DNA of 64,000 nt from contig JAZGGI010000049.1 of NCBI GenBank assembly GCA_036480375.1, positions 1 to 64,000 on the forward strand. Direction: 5' to 3'. A program made the translations under genes and the position numbers. This stretch comes from Candidatus Zixiibacteriota bacterium. Its GTDB lineage: Bacteria > Zixibacteria > MSB-5A5 > GN15 > JAAZOE01. The notes below the pieces were generated by a model. It saw only the letters and a program-made list of their open reading frames with translations, had not been told where the DNA came from and did no database searches. Of this stretch, positions 28,038 through 36,586 are shown one piece after another (within the stretch, counting starts at the first letter, position 1; each line of letters opens with the position of its first letter).

Positions 28038-29504
28038 ATGAATGTAGATTTTCCAGATATTACGCCGATGATACCGGAGCTATTCCTGTTCGTTATGGCT
28101 CTGGTAGTTTTGCTTCTCGACCTGTTTTCGAAAAAACGCTCGGTTGCGGTCCCTGCTTATACCAGTATGGTTGCTCTGGTTATCACCGGAGCATTGCTAT
28201 ATAAATTTCAAGGCGGTAATCTCTGGAACGGCATGTTCGTTTCCGACGGATTTTCTGTCTTCTTTAAAATTATTTTCCTGGGCTCCGCTTTCATGGCCAT
28301 CGGCTCATCTTTCGGAATTGTCGGAAAGATGTCTCATCATCGGGGTGAATTTTTCTCTCTGATTTTATTCTCGACCGTCGGTATGATGTATCTGGCCTCG
28401 GCCAAAGAACTGATAATGCTCTATATTGGTCTGGAACTTACAACCATTCCGTTATTTGTCCTGGCAGCCTATCAAAAAACCAGAAAGGCTTCAGCCGAAG
28501 CCGGTTTGAAATATTTGATTATCGGCGCCGCATCTTCGGCCATCCTGCTTTACGGACTTTCTATTATCTATGGTCTGGCCGGTACAACCTATTTGAATCA
28601 GATCACGATTAATCTCTCTATTTACTGGTTGTCGCACGGCATGATCGGCCCGGCCTTCTCGGTTGCTCTGATGATGATTATGGCCGGCTTGACTTTCAAA
28701 CTGGCGATTGTTCCGTTCCACATGTGGGCGCCCGATGTTTATGAAGGTGCGCCGACTCCGATTACGGCGTTTTTGTCGGTTGGCTCCAAAGCTGCCGGAC
28801 TGGCCGCTATCGTCAGGATTTTCGACGGCATGCTGATCGCCTTTGCCTCTGATATGATGGCTCCCCGCGACTGGGGTAACATGATGGCCGTTCTGGCGGC
28901 GATTACCATGATTGTCGGAAACGTCATCGCCATTCGCCAGACAAACATCAAGCGCATGCTGGCTTATTCGTCAATTGCCCAGGCCGGATATATTCTTGTC
29001 GGCGTTGTTGCCGCGACTACGATGGGTGTGGCTTCGGTCAGTTTTTACATGTTCGCTTATCTTTTCGCCAACATGGGCGCTTTTGCCGTGGCCGGACTAT
29101 TCGCCGAGAAAACGGGCTCTGAAAATATCAAAGATTTCGCGGGTTTGGCCCAATCCTCGCCAATGGTCTCAATGCTTATGGCGGCCTTTCTCTTGTCGCT
29201 GGCCGGTATTCCACCTCTGGCGGGATTTTTGGCAAAATATTACGTCTTTGCCGCCGCTATCGAAGCTGACTTCACGTGGCTGGTAATCCTGGCTCTGCTG
29301 ACTTCGGTCATTTCGCTTTATTATTACGCCAACGTCATCCGGCTGATGTACCTGGCTCCCGAAAAGAGCCAACATCGGGTCGTGCCGTCATTTCCGGCCG
29401 GGTTAGTCCTGACTATTGCCGGAATCGGCGTTTTGATATTCGGGATTCTGCCGCAATCGATTTTGGAATTGGCCTATGACGCGGCGACCAGCTTCGCCTT
29501 TTAA
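28038..29504 (+). CDS. nuoN: NADH-quinone oxidoreductase-type subunit N
   Basis: 488 residues, third antiporter-like subunit. Motifs ELIMLYIGLELTTIPLFVLAAY, FKLAIVPFHMWAPDVYEGAPTPITAFLSVGSKAAG and RQTNIKRMLAYSSIAQAGYI. It ends the eleven-gene operon A-B-C-D-H-I-J-K-L-M-N. No nuoE, F or G occurs anywhere in the window, and no terminator is seen directly after it. Confidence 0.98.
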   Translation: MNVDFPDITPMIPELFLFVMALVVLLLDLFSKKRSVAVPAYTSMVALVITGALLYKFQGGNLWNGMFVSDGFSVFFKIIFLGSAFMAIGSSFGIVGKMSHHRGEFFSLILFSTVGMMYLASAKELIMLYIGLELTTIPLFVLAAYQKTRKASAEAGLKYLIIGAASSAILLYGLSIIYGLAGTTYLNQITINLSIYWLSHGMIGPAFSVALMMIMAGLTFKLAIVPFHMWAPDVYEGAPTPITAFLSVGSKAAGLAAIVRIFDGMLIAFASDMMAPRDWGNMMAVLAAITMIVGNVIAIRQTNIKRMLAYSSIAQAGYILVGVVAATTMGVASVSFYMFAYLFANMGAFAVAGLFAEKTGSENIKDFAGLAQSSPMVSMLMAAFLLSLAGIPPLAGFLAKYYVFAAAIEADFTWLVILALLTSVISLYYYANVIRLMYLAPEKSQHRVVPSFPAGLVLTIAGIGVLIFGILPQSILELAYDAATSFAF

Positions 29505-29589
29505 AAACTTTGGCCTCTCTTGACATTCTCAGTTCGATTTGGTATTTAGAACCGCTTTTCTATGCCGATTAATATATCAGGGAAAACTT

Positions 29590-30258
29590 ATGCCGTTAAT
29601 ATTAAGTAAAATCATTCCGGTCTTGAAAAAGCAGTTTTTATCCGGCCTGCTGGTAGTGGTACCGCTGATTGTCACCTTTTTTGTCCTGAGATTTTTGTTT
29701 AACACTCTCGACGGCATATTAAATCCTCTCACTCGCGATTTGCTTGGCTACGATATTCCCGGTCTGGGAGCCGTCGTAACAATCTTGATAATTCTATTGG
29801 CGGGAATCATCGCCACTAATTATATTGGGGCCAAACTGTTTTATTGGAGCGATCGCTTTCTGGTTCGGACACCACTGGTTCGAATCGTATATACGGCGGC
29901 CAAACAACTGGTGCAATCAATGGTAGCTCCCCGGGCCCGGGCTTTTTCGGAAGTCGCCTTTATCGAATATCCCCGGCGGGGGATGTTTGTTATCGGGTTG
30001 CTGGCGGGAAAAAGCGAGATTAAAATAAATGATCGCGGCGAAGAAATGAGGCTCGTTTTTGTCCCCTCAACCCCGACGCCATTTACCGGACTGGTTGTAT
30101 TCGTGCCGGAGTGCGATATTCATCGAACCGATTTGGGCGTGGAAGAAGCGATGAAAATTCTGGTATCGGGCGGAATTGTCGTACCGCCGGAGATTAACAT
30201 GGAAGATAATCCCAAAATCAAAGAGGTTGTCAATGCGTCTGGCGAATTTATTGAATGA
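29590..30258 (+). CDS. DUF502 family membrane protein
   Basis: 222 residues from ATG 29590 (AGGGA just upstream). The in-frame TTG-type extension from 29539 lacks a ribosome site. Two transmembrane helices (about 15-37 and 57-80) are followed by a soluble domain with the DUF502 pattern: TPLVRIVYTAAKQLVQSM, FVPSTPTPFTGLVVFVP, VEEAMKILVSGGIV. Function is unknown across the family. It overlaps the following EIIA-CBS gene by 26 bases, so the two are coupled. Its distance from nuoN is 85 bases. Confidence 0.9.
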   Translation: MPLILSKIIPVLKKQFLSGLLVVVPLIVTFFVLRFLFNTLDGILNPLTRDLLGYDIPGLGAVVTILIILLAGIIATNYIGAKLFYWSDRFLVRTPLVRIVYTAAKQLVQSMVAPRARAFSEVAFIEYPRRGMFVIGLLAGKSEIKINDRGEEMRLVFVPSTPTPFTGLVVFVPECDIHRTDLGVEEAMKILVSGGIVVPPEINMEDNPKIKEVVNASGEFIE

Positions 30259-31138
30259 AGAACTGGTAACGCATAATCTATCCGCAACAACGAAAAATGA
30301 AGCCATCATAGAACTTCTTCGAAAAATTGAAACCAAACATCCCCAATACGATTACGACGCCATCCTGAAATCTATTCTCGACCGGGAAGAAATCGAAAAT
30401 ACGTCCTATGGCCGTGGCATCGCCTTCCCGCACGCACGCACCGATGAAGTCGACGATATGTTCATCGCCGTCGGGGTCTCACCCGAAGGCATCATGGAAA
30501 AAACACCGGACGGCAAACCGGTTCACGTCGTCTGTCTCATGCTGACGCCGTCCAATATCGCCAAACTTTATCTCCAGGCGCTTTCGGCCTTTGCCGCCTT
30601 CGCTCGTAATCAGGAAAATATAAAAAATATCGTCAAGGCCACCTCGCCGGGAGGAGTAATCGACGCTGTCTGGGAATCTTCGGTCAGAGTCGAAAAGGAA
30701 CTGACCGCCAAAGATATTATGCATCACAATATCATTACCATCAAACCGGAAGATACCCTCAAGGACGTCGCTAATTTGATGTTCCGCCACAGGCTCTCGG
30801 CCCTCGCCGTCGTCGATGATGATAATAACCTTCTCGGTTTGATAACCGACAAGGAGCTTATTCGGGCCGCCCTGCCCGATTTCAAGTCTCTTATATCCAA
30901 TCTCAATTACTCGCTCGATGTTGAACCGTTCGAAGAGCTCCTCAAAAAAGAAGACAAAATTAAAGTTAAACAGCTTTATGTCAGGGATCATGAAGTCGTC
31001 ACCCGCGATACGAAAATCGTCGAAGTCGCGGCCATGATGCTCTTCAAAGACCTCCGCCGGGTTTTCGTCGTCGAAGAAACCAAACTGGTCGGTATCCTCC
31101 TCCGCAAAGATATCGTCAACATGATCATCCGCGGGTGA
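30233..31138 (+). CDS. PTS EIIA type-2 domain fused to a CBS pair
   Basis: 301 residues from ATG 30233 (AGAGG upstream, in the DUF502 3' end). Residues 1-145 are an EIIA(Fru/Ntr)-type domain with the phosphorylatable His in GIAFPHART. Residues 155-300 are two CBS motifs (AKDIMHHNIITIKPEDTLKDVANLMFRHRLSALAVVD and YVRDHEVVTRDTKIVEVAAMMLFKDLRRVFVVEETKLVGILLRKDIV). CBS pairs usually bind adenosine nucleotides. No EI, HPr or sugar permease is in the window, so a regulatory role, as for PtsN, is more likely than sugar uptake. Coupled to DUF502. Confidence 0.92.
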   Translation: MRLANLLNEELVTHNLSATTKNEAIIELLRKIETKHPQYDYDAILKSILDREEIENTSYGRGIAFPHARTDEVDDMFIAVGVSPEGIMEKTPDGKPVHVVCLMLTPSNIAKLYLQALSAFAAFARNQENIKNIVKATSPGGVIDAVWESSVRVEKELTAKDIMHHNIITIKPEDTLKDVANLMFRHRLSALAVVDDDNNLLGLITDKELIRAALPDFKSLISNLNYSLDVEPFEELLKKEDKIKVKQLYVRDHEVVTRDTKIVEVAAMMLFKDLRRVFVVEETKLVGILLRKDIVNMIIRG

Positions 31139-31500
31139 CTCGTCACTTTTTGGCTGTCGCTTAGATGACCTAAGCTATGTACCTCTGTAATCTAAGTTTT
31201 TTCCATGTGATCTGACTGTGAATGACGAAAGCTACTTTCTCGCTGTCGCATAGATGATCTGACTTTTCTGCCGAAGTAATTTGTCATGCCAGCGAAAGAC
31301 CCGAAGGGGTCGTTGCTGGCATCCATGCGTAATATGCAATAGACAACAAATTTAATAATTTTCTGCGCTTCGTATGGATTCCTGCGTCCGCAGGAATGAT
31401 AATTACTATATTTTGTGTAGCGACAACCCTCGGGTTGTCGTTGATCCAGTGAATAATTTATCTTGCCCTTATCATATAATCACGGTATTATTTAGGTAGG
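31139..31500. repeat. Repeat-rich intergenic segment
   Basis: About 400 bases with no gene up to 31556. It holds two direct repeats of CTGTCGC(A/T)TAGATGA(C/T)CT (31151 and 31241), a hairpin ATGCCAGC...GCTGGCAT around CCGAAGGGGTC (31284-31326) that is shared with the mosaic repeat, a GGATTCCTGCG/CGCAGGAAT palindrome (31376-31397), and hairpin repeat D (31414-31447). It separates the EIIA-CBS gene from a low-GC gene. Confidence 0.65.
31414..31447 (+). repeat. Hairpin repeat D, copy 1
   Basis: TGTGTAGCGACAACCC followed by GGGTTGTCG. The same 25 or so bases recur at 60529-60555. Confidence 0.75.
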
Positions 31501-31556
31501 TCGAAACCTTTTGCTTTCGACAAAAAAGACCATTCATTTTGGGGTATTCAGTTGTG

Positions 31557-32165
31557 ATGGATAGACGATCCAAGCTAGTTAGAATTTGTTGGATTACCGG
31601 TACAATCATACTAATTGTTAGTACTATTTTGATTGGGATTTCTCAATTATGTCTTGAAAATAAAATTGGGCATTATAAAGAGAAGTTAGTTTCTGCCGAA
31701 AATGATTTGAAAATTAGATTTGGCGAAAATAATGTAATCTATCGAAATGAAATCGTGAATTCAAATATAACCCTTAATACTTATCGAATACTCTATGAAT
31801 CTGGAAAAAGTGAAAAATCATTAGAACCAATTTGGAATGAATTTCTTAGACAACGGAAGGTAGCATTTAAGTATTGGTATGCATTTAACACTGGAGATTT
31901 GCCTAACGACAGCATTGTTCGGAGTTGGGATTCTGCTGTGACATTTGAAGATTTAAAAGCAATTAATGATTCTATAATAAAATCAAATACTCATCAGGAA
32001 CTTTTAGATAAAATAGCCAATTTAAAATCGCAGGCAGATAAATATTCTAATACTCAAAATGACATACTAATTATTGCGTTGATTATACAGGTATTTGGAT
32101 TGATTCTTGTTAGCGCTTCTGACCTTTTCAGCGACAAATCGAAATCAGGTAACCAACAAGCCTAA
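31557..32165 (+). CDS. Uncharacterised two-helix membrane protein
   Basis: 202 residues from ATG 31557; an earlier in-frame TTG is less likely. A transmembrane helix near residues 8-32 is followed by a charged, helical middle part of about 130 residues (KEKLVSAENDLKIRFGENN, QELLDKIANLKSQADKYSN) that looks like coiled coil, then a second helix (DILIIALIIQVFGLILVSA), leaving a short polar tail. It is markedly richer in A and T than its neighbours. No family recognised. With repeats on its 5' side, it looks like an acquired gene. Confidence 0.65.
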   Translation: MDRRSKLVRICWITGTIILIVSTILIGISQLCLENKIGHYKEKLVSAENDLKIRFGENNVIYRNEIVNSNITLNTYRILYESGKSEKSLEPIWNEFLRQRKVAFKYWYAFNTGDLPNDSIVRSWDSAVTFEDLKAINDSIIKSNTHQELLDKIANLKSQADKYSNTQNDILIIALIIQVFGLILVSASDLFSDKSKSGNQQA

Positions 32166-32232
32166 TTTGGCAGGAGTCTCCGTATTGAAATACGCTCGGC
32201 TTCTGCCCTATTTTAATTACTACATCAACCCC

Positions 32233-33012
32233 CTACCCCACCAACACCTTCTGCATCTGATTGTGAATCTTGCCGTTGGTGGCGAGGATACTGTTGTCAT
32301 AAATCGAGTATTGGCCGCCGTGGAGGTCGGTAATGCGGCCGCCCGCTTCGGATACGATAATGATTCCCGCCGCCGTATCCCAGGCATGTAGTTTCAGTTC
32401 CCAAAAACCGTCGAATCTCCCGCAGGCGAGATAGCACAAATCGAGCGCGGCTGACCCGGCCCGGCGAATTCCCCGCGACGCCTTATACATCCGCGCGAAA
32501 TTATCAAGATTATCGATATAAGTATCGGCGATATCATAAGGAAATCCGGTCGCCAGAAGCGAATGCGATAATTTGCGTTCTTCCGAAACATGAATCCGCC
32601 GCCGATTCAAAAACGCGCCCTTGCCTTTGGATGCGTAAAACAATTCATCGAGCACCGGATTATAAATCGCGCCGAGCATCATCCGGCCTTCGACTTCAAG
32701 ACCAATCGACACGCAAAAAGCAGGATATCCATGCGCGAAATTAGTCGTCCCGTCGAGAGGATCGATTATCCATTTATAATCGGAATGATTGTCGCTGCCA
32801 CCGCCTTCCTCAGCCAGTATCGAATGACGGGGGAAGGCTTTGCCTATTTTCCCCACGATATATTTTTCCGCTTTAAGATCGAATTGAGTGACCAGATCGA
32901 CTCGACCTTTATAATGCACCCGCCTTTTGGTTTTCAATCCTTTCAAAAGGATATCTCCGGCGGCGACGGCCGTTTCTTTGGCGAATTTTAATTCTTTGCG
33001 AAAATCAGGCAC
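32233..33012 (-). CDS. suhB: Inositol monophosphatase family protein
   Basis: 259 residues. Metal-dependent phosphatase hydrolysing inositol phosphates or similar sugar phosphates. Metal-binding residues are in EEGGGS (Glu near 69), WIIDPLDGTTNF (motif 1) and WDTAAGIIIVSEAGG (motif 2). Length fits bacterial SuhB/IMPase. It overlaps the downstream end of the ABC transporter gene upstream of it by eight bases, so it is probably in that operon. Exact substrate is inference. Confidence 0.93.
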   Translation of the reverse strand: MPDFRKELKFAKETAVAAGDILLKGLKTKRRVHYKGRVDLVTQFDLKAEKYIVGKIGKAFPRHSILAEEGGGSDNHSDYKWIIDPLDGTTNFAHGYPAFCVSIGLEVEGRMMLGAIYNPVLDELFYASKGKGAFLNRRRIHVSEERKLSHSLLATGFPYDIADTYIDNLDNFARMYKASRGIRRAGSAALDLCYLACGRFDGFWELKLHAWDTAAGIIIVSEAGGRITDLHGGQYSIYDNSILATNGKIHNQMQKVLVG

Positions 33013-34807
33013 TGGCTCTTACTCCATTAGCGAATTTGAATTGCGTTTGATGCAATGTATAATAAATGCCTTTCAGCCCCAAAAGTTCCCGGTGCGTGCC
33101 CATCTCGCGGAGCTGTCCCTTATGCATGACCATAATCCGGTCGGCTTTTTCAATCGTCGATAACCGGTGCGCGATAATAATCGACGTCCGGCCCCGCATC
33201 AACTGTTCCAACGCCTTCTGGATCATCCCCTCGGTTTCGGTATCCACCGAACTGGTCGCTTCATCGAGAATAAGTATTTTCGGATCATACGCCAGCGCCC
33301 TCGCGAAAGACAGAAGCTGTTTCTGACCGGTCGATAACGTCGCGCCCCGCTCCTGAACCGCGGCGGCATACTTATCGGGTTGGCGTTCGATAAAATCGGC
33401 GATGCCTACTTTTCGGGCGGCGTCGGATATCTGCGCCGGTTGAATATCATTGTTATACAAATCAATATTACGCGAAAAATCACCGGAAAAAATAAAGACA
33501 TCCTGTAATACCAGGGCCATGTGCGACCGGACATATTCCGAATCCATATCTTTCAATGACACGCCGTCGAGTTTGATATCGCCTTTCTGGCAATCGTAGA
33601 ATCGTAACAGCAACGAAATAATCGAAGTCTTACCGGCCCCGGTGGAACCGACAATCGCGATTTTCTCGCCCGGTTTGACAGTGAAAGATATATTATTGAG
33701 AATATATTCCGGCTCGTTGTAGGCGAAGGAGACATTATCAAAAACGATTTCACCTTTGAAATTCTCGATTATCTTCGCGCGGACAGGAGCGACCACTTCC
33801 GGTTCTTTATCAATCATCCGGAATATCCGCTCCGATGATGCCATCGACGATTGCAGGATATTATATTTTTCCGACAAATCCCTCAGCGGCCGAAAAAACC
33901 TCTCGACCAGTTGAATAAAAGCCACCAATTCCCCGAATGTCAAAAGATCGATGTTGATGCGCACCCCGCCAAAATAAATAAGCAGGACAATAGCAATAGT
34001 CTCGATAACCTCCACTGTTGGGAAAAATATAGCATAACAATAGATTGACCTGAAATGCTGCTTTTGCAGCTTCTCATTGATTTTGTCAAACTTGAAAAAG
34101 ATCCGTTTTTCCTGCCCGAACAACTGAACAATCGAAATCCCGGTCAAATGTTCCTGCAGGAAAGCGTTGATTCGCGCCAGCCTTATCCGGATTTCCCGAT
34201 AAATGTCCCTGACTTTGTTGCGGAAAATCGCGGTTGCGATGATCATAAACGGCAACACCAAAAACGTAATCAACGTCAACTGCCAGCTATAATAAAGCAT
34301 GGCGATAACGATTCCGACCAATGTCAATATATCGCCGACGACCGCTACCACTCCCGAAGAGAACAATTCATTCAGGACGTTGACATCGTTGGTTGCCCGG
34401 GTAACCAGCCGCCCGACCGGATTTTTGTCAAAAAAGGCAAGGTGCATTTTCTGCAGATGTTTGAAAGCCTGCATTCGGATATCGTACATGACCGATTGGC
34501 CGATAACCTGCATCGAGTAGAATTGAATATACCCCGTCACGAACAGCGCAATTAAAATACCCAGGTATAATAGAGATATCCTGAGTAAACCTTCGTTATC
34601 TCCGACAGCGATATATTTATCGATGGCGATCTGGATTATAATAGGCCCCGCCAGTTGCAATGCCGTAACGACAAACAAAAGTGCCACCGACCAGAAGACT
34701 TTCATTTTATACGGTCGCAGGTAGGTCAACAACCGCCGCATCAATTTGGCGTCGTAGGCTTTCCCCAGCACTTCCTCATCGTGATATTTCTTCGCGTTCG
34801 ACGCCAT
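33005..34807 (-). CDS. ABC exporter half-transporter, partner A
   Basis: 600 residues: six-helix transmembrane domain (about 30-310) and an ATPase domain with Walker A VGSTGAGKT, signature LSTGQ, Walker B ILILDEATSS and switch His in IIAHRLS. The signature differs from the consensus (LSTGQ, not LSGGQ) while the Walker B has the catalytic Glu. It is immediately downstream of the next half-transporter (no gap). Pairing with that partner gives one consensus and one degenerate ATP site, as in heterodimeric exporters of the BmrCD or TM287/288 type. Substrate unknown, possibly lipids or drugs. Confidence 0.93.
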   Translation of the reverse strand: MASNAKKYHDEEVLGKAYDAKLMRRLLTYLRPYKMKVFWSVALLFVVTALQLAGPIIIQIAIDKYIAVGDNEGLLRISLLYLGILIALFVTGYIQFYSMQVIGQSVMYDIRMQAFKHLQKMHLAFFDKNPVGRLVTRATNDVNVLNELFSSGVVAVVGDILTLVGIVIAMLYYSWQLTLITFLVLPFMIIATAIFRNKVRDIYREIRIRLARINAFLQEHLTGISIVQLFGQEKRIFFKFDKINEKLQKQHFRSIYCYAIFFPTVEVIETIAIVLLIYFGGVRINIDLLTFGELVAFIQLVERFFRPLRDLSEKYNILQSSMASSERIFRMIDKEPEVVAPVRAKIIENFKGEIVFDNVSFAYNEPEYILNNISFTVKPGEKIAIVGSTGAGKTSIISLLLRFYDCQKGDIKLDGVSLKDMDSEYVRSHMALVLQDVFIFSGDFSRNIDLYNNDIQPAQISDAARKVGIADFIERQPDKYAAAVQERGATLSTGQKQLLSFARALAYDPKILILDEATSSVDTETEGMIQKALEQLMRGRTSIIIAHRLSTIEKADRIMVMHKGQLREMGTHRELLGLKGIYYTLHQTQFKFANGVRASA

Positions 34808-36586
34808 TTACATATTCTCCAGACTCGCTTCCATCAACTGGCGTCGATAGAGGGCTGCATAGGCGCCGTTCAGGCTTATCAATTTATCATGATTGCCTTC
34901 TTCAATGATCCGGCCGTCTTCGAGATAAATAATTTTGTCGCATTTCATCAAGCTGGAAACGCGATGCGAAATTATAATCGAAGTTCGCCCGGGAAGAACT
35001 CGCTCGAGATTTTCAAATATCTGCTGTTCGGTTTCGGTATCGACTGAACTGGTGGCATCATCGAGAATAATAATCGACGGCGATTTTAATATCGCCCGCG
35101 CCAGAGCCGCCCGTTGTTTTTGCCCGCCGGAAAGAGTGATGCCTCGCTCGCCCAGCATTGTTTCGTATTTTTCGGGAAATGATTCGACATCCTCATGCAG
35201 GGCCGCCAGTCGAGCGGTATCGGTTATTTTTTGATGTTCATACGAGTCATCGCTAAATGATATATTCGCCTCCAAGGTGTCGGAAAACAGAAATGTTTCC
35301 TGAGGGACGAATCCAATCGCGTCGCGCAGGGCCCTGATGGAAAGTTCGGTACAATCAATACCGTCAATGAAAAGCCGCCCCTTTGATACCGGATATAAAC
35401 GGGGGATAAGCGATACCAGGGTGGTTTTCCCCGAACCGGTCGGGCCGGTTATCCCCAGCCTGATCCCGGCATCAATCGTAAAATTTATTTTATGTAAAAC
35501 TACTTCAACGTTTTTATCTTCGGATGTCGGATAAGCGAACGATAAATCCTTAAATTCAACCTTGCCTTTAACCTCGCTGCGCTCTTTCCGTTTTTGCCCG
35601 TCATCTGAAACTAAAGGTTCGGCGTCAAGAATTTTATTAATACGCTTGAGCGAAGCCGTGCCTCTTTGATAAAGCGATATAACCCAGCCCAGAGCCATCA
35701 TCGGCCAAATGAGCCAGACGAGATATCCCAAAAAAGCAACCAGGGTACCCAGTGAAAATATTCCGGCGCCGACTTCCCGTCCCCCGACGTATAAAACCAA
35801 AAGCGAAACACCTCCCGCGATGGCAAACAGAAGCGGGCGGAATAATCCGTAAATTTTCATCATGTCGAGATTCATCTCGGCATATTTACGAGATGTTTTG
35901 GCCATGCGGTCGCTTTCGGATTTTTCCCGACCGTAAGCCTTAATCACTCGCATACCGGCCAGGTTTTCCTGAACCTGCGCTGTCATGAAGGCAAAGTGAT
36001 CCTGAATCGCCAAATATTTTTTATGAACCAATTGCCCCAACCGATTATATGATAACGCCAGAAGCAGAAGCGGTAAAACTGTATAAAGGGTAAGCTTGAC
36101 CGAAAGTGTGACCATGAACGCAACGGCAATCACGACCGAAATAATGGTATTAAGAATATGCATAATTCCCGGACCGGTCATCATCCGAATAGCCTCGATA
36201 TCGTTGGTGGCATGAGCCATCAAATCGCCGGTGCGTTTTCGATTATAATACGAGGCATCAAGACCGAGCCATTTGGTGAACATCAAATTCCGCAAATCGA
36301 ATTCGGTTTTTCGGGAAGCCCAGATAATCGTCCGTCTCATGACAAAGCGAAACAATCCCGCGGCAACGGACAAACCGGCCATGTACACACATAACCTGAA
36401 AATAACATCGGTCGCCTGCTTCGATTCGATTGCCTCAAAAGCCAGCTTGATCAGGTAAGGATTTATCAGCATCAGGCCATTGGCAAAAATGGCCGCTACC
36501 CCTCCAATAACAATGTAGCGAGTATTTTTTTTAACCAGGGGTAGTAAATGTACGAATAATCCGCTTTTGTCAGCGTCCATGTCCAA
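34808..36586 (-). CDS. ABC exporter half-transporter, partner B
   Basis: 592 residues: N-terminal six-helix domain and a C-terminal ATPase with Walker A GPTGSGKTT, consensus signature LSGGQ, Walker B IIILDDATSS and switch His in IISHRVS. The catalytic Glu after Walker B is Asp here (LDDATSS), which marks the degenerate site of a heterodimer. It ends at the base before its partner starts. It overlaps the upstream secreted-protein gene by 17 bases, so all four genes from 38819 down to 32233 may form one operon. Confidence 0.93.
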   Translation of the reverse strand: MDMDADKSGLFVHLLPLVKKNTRYIVIGGVAAIFANGLMLINPYLIKLAFEAIESKQATDVIFRLCVYMAGLSVAAGLFRFVMRRTIIWASRKTEFDLRNLMFTKWLGLDASYYNRKRTGDLMAHATNDIEAIRMMTGPGIMHILNTIISVVIAVAFMVTLSVKLTLYTVLPLLLLALSYNRLGQLVHKKYLAIQDHFAFMTAQVQENLAGMRVIKAYGREKSESDRMAKTSRKYAEMNLDMMKIYGLFRPLLFAIAGGVSLLVLYVGGREVGAGIFSLGTLVAFLGYLVWLIWPMMALGWVISLYQRGTASLKRINKILDAEPLVSDDGQKRKERSEVKGKVEFKDLSFAYPTSEDKNVEVVLHKINFTIDAGIRLGITGPTGSGKTTLVSLIPRLYPVSKGRLFIDGIDCTELSIRALRDAIGFVPQETFLFSDTLEANISFSDDSYEHQKITDTARLAALHEDVESFPEKYETMLGERGITLSGGQKQRAALARAILKSPSIIILDDATSSVDTETEQQIFENLERVLPGRTSIIISHRVSSLMKCDKIIYLEDGRIIEEGNHDKLISLNGAYAALYRRQLMEASLENM

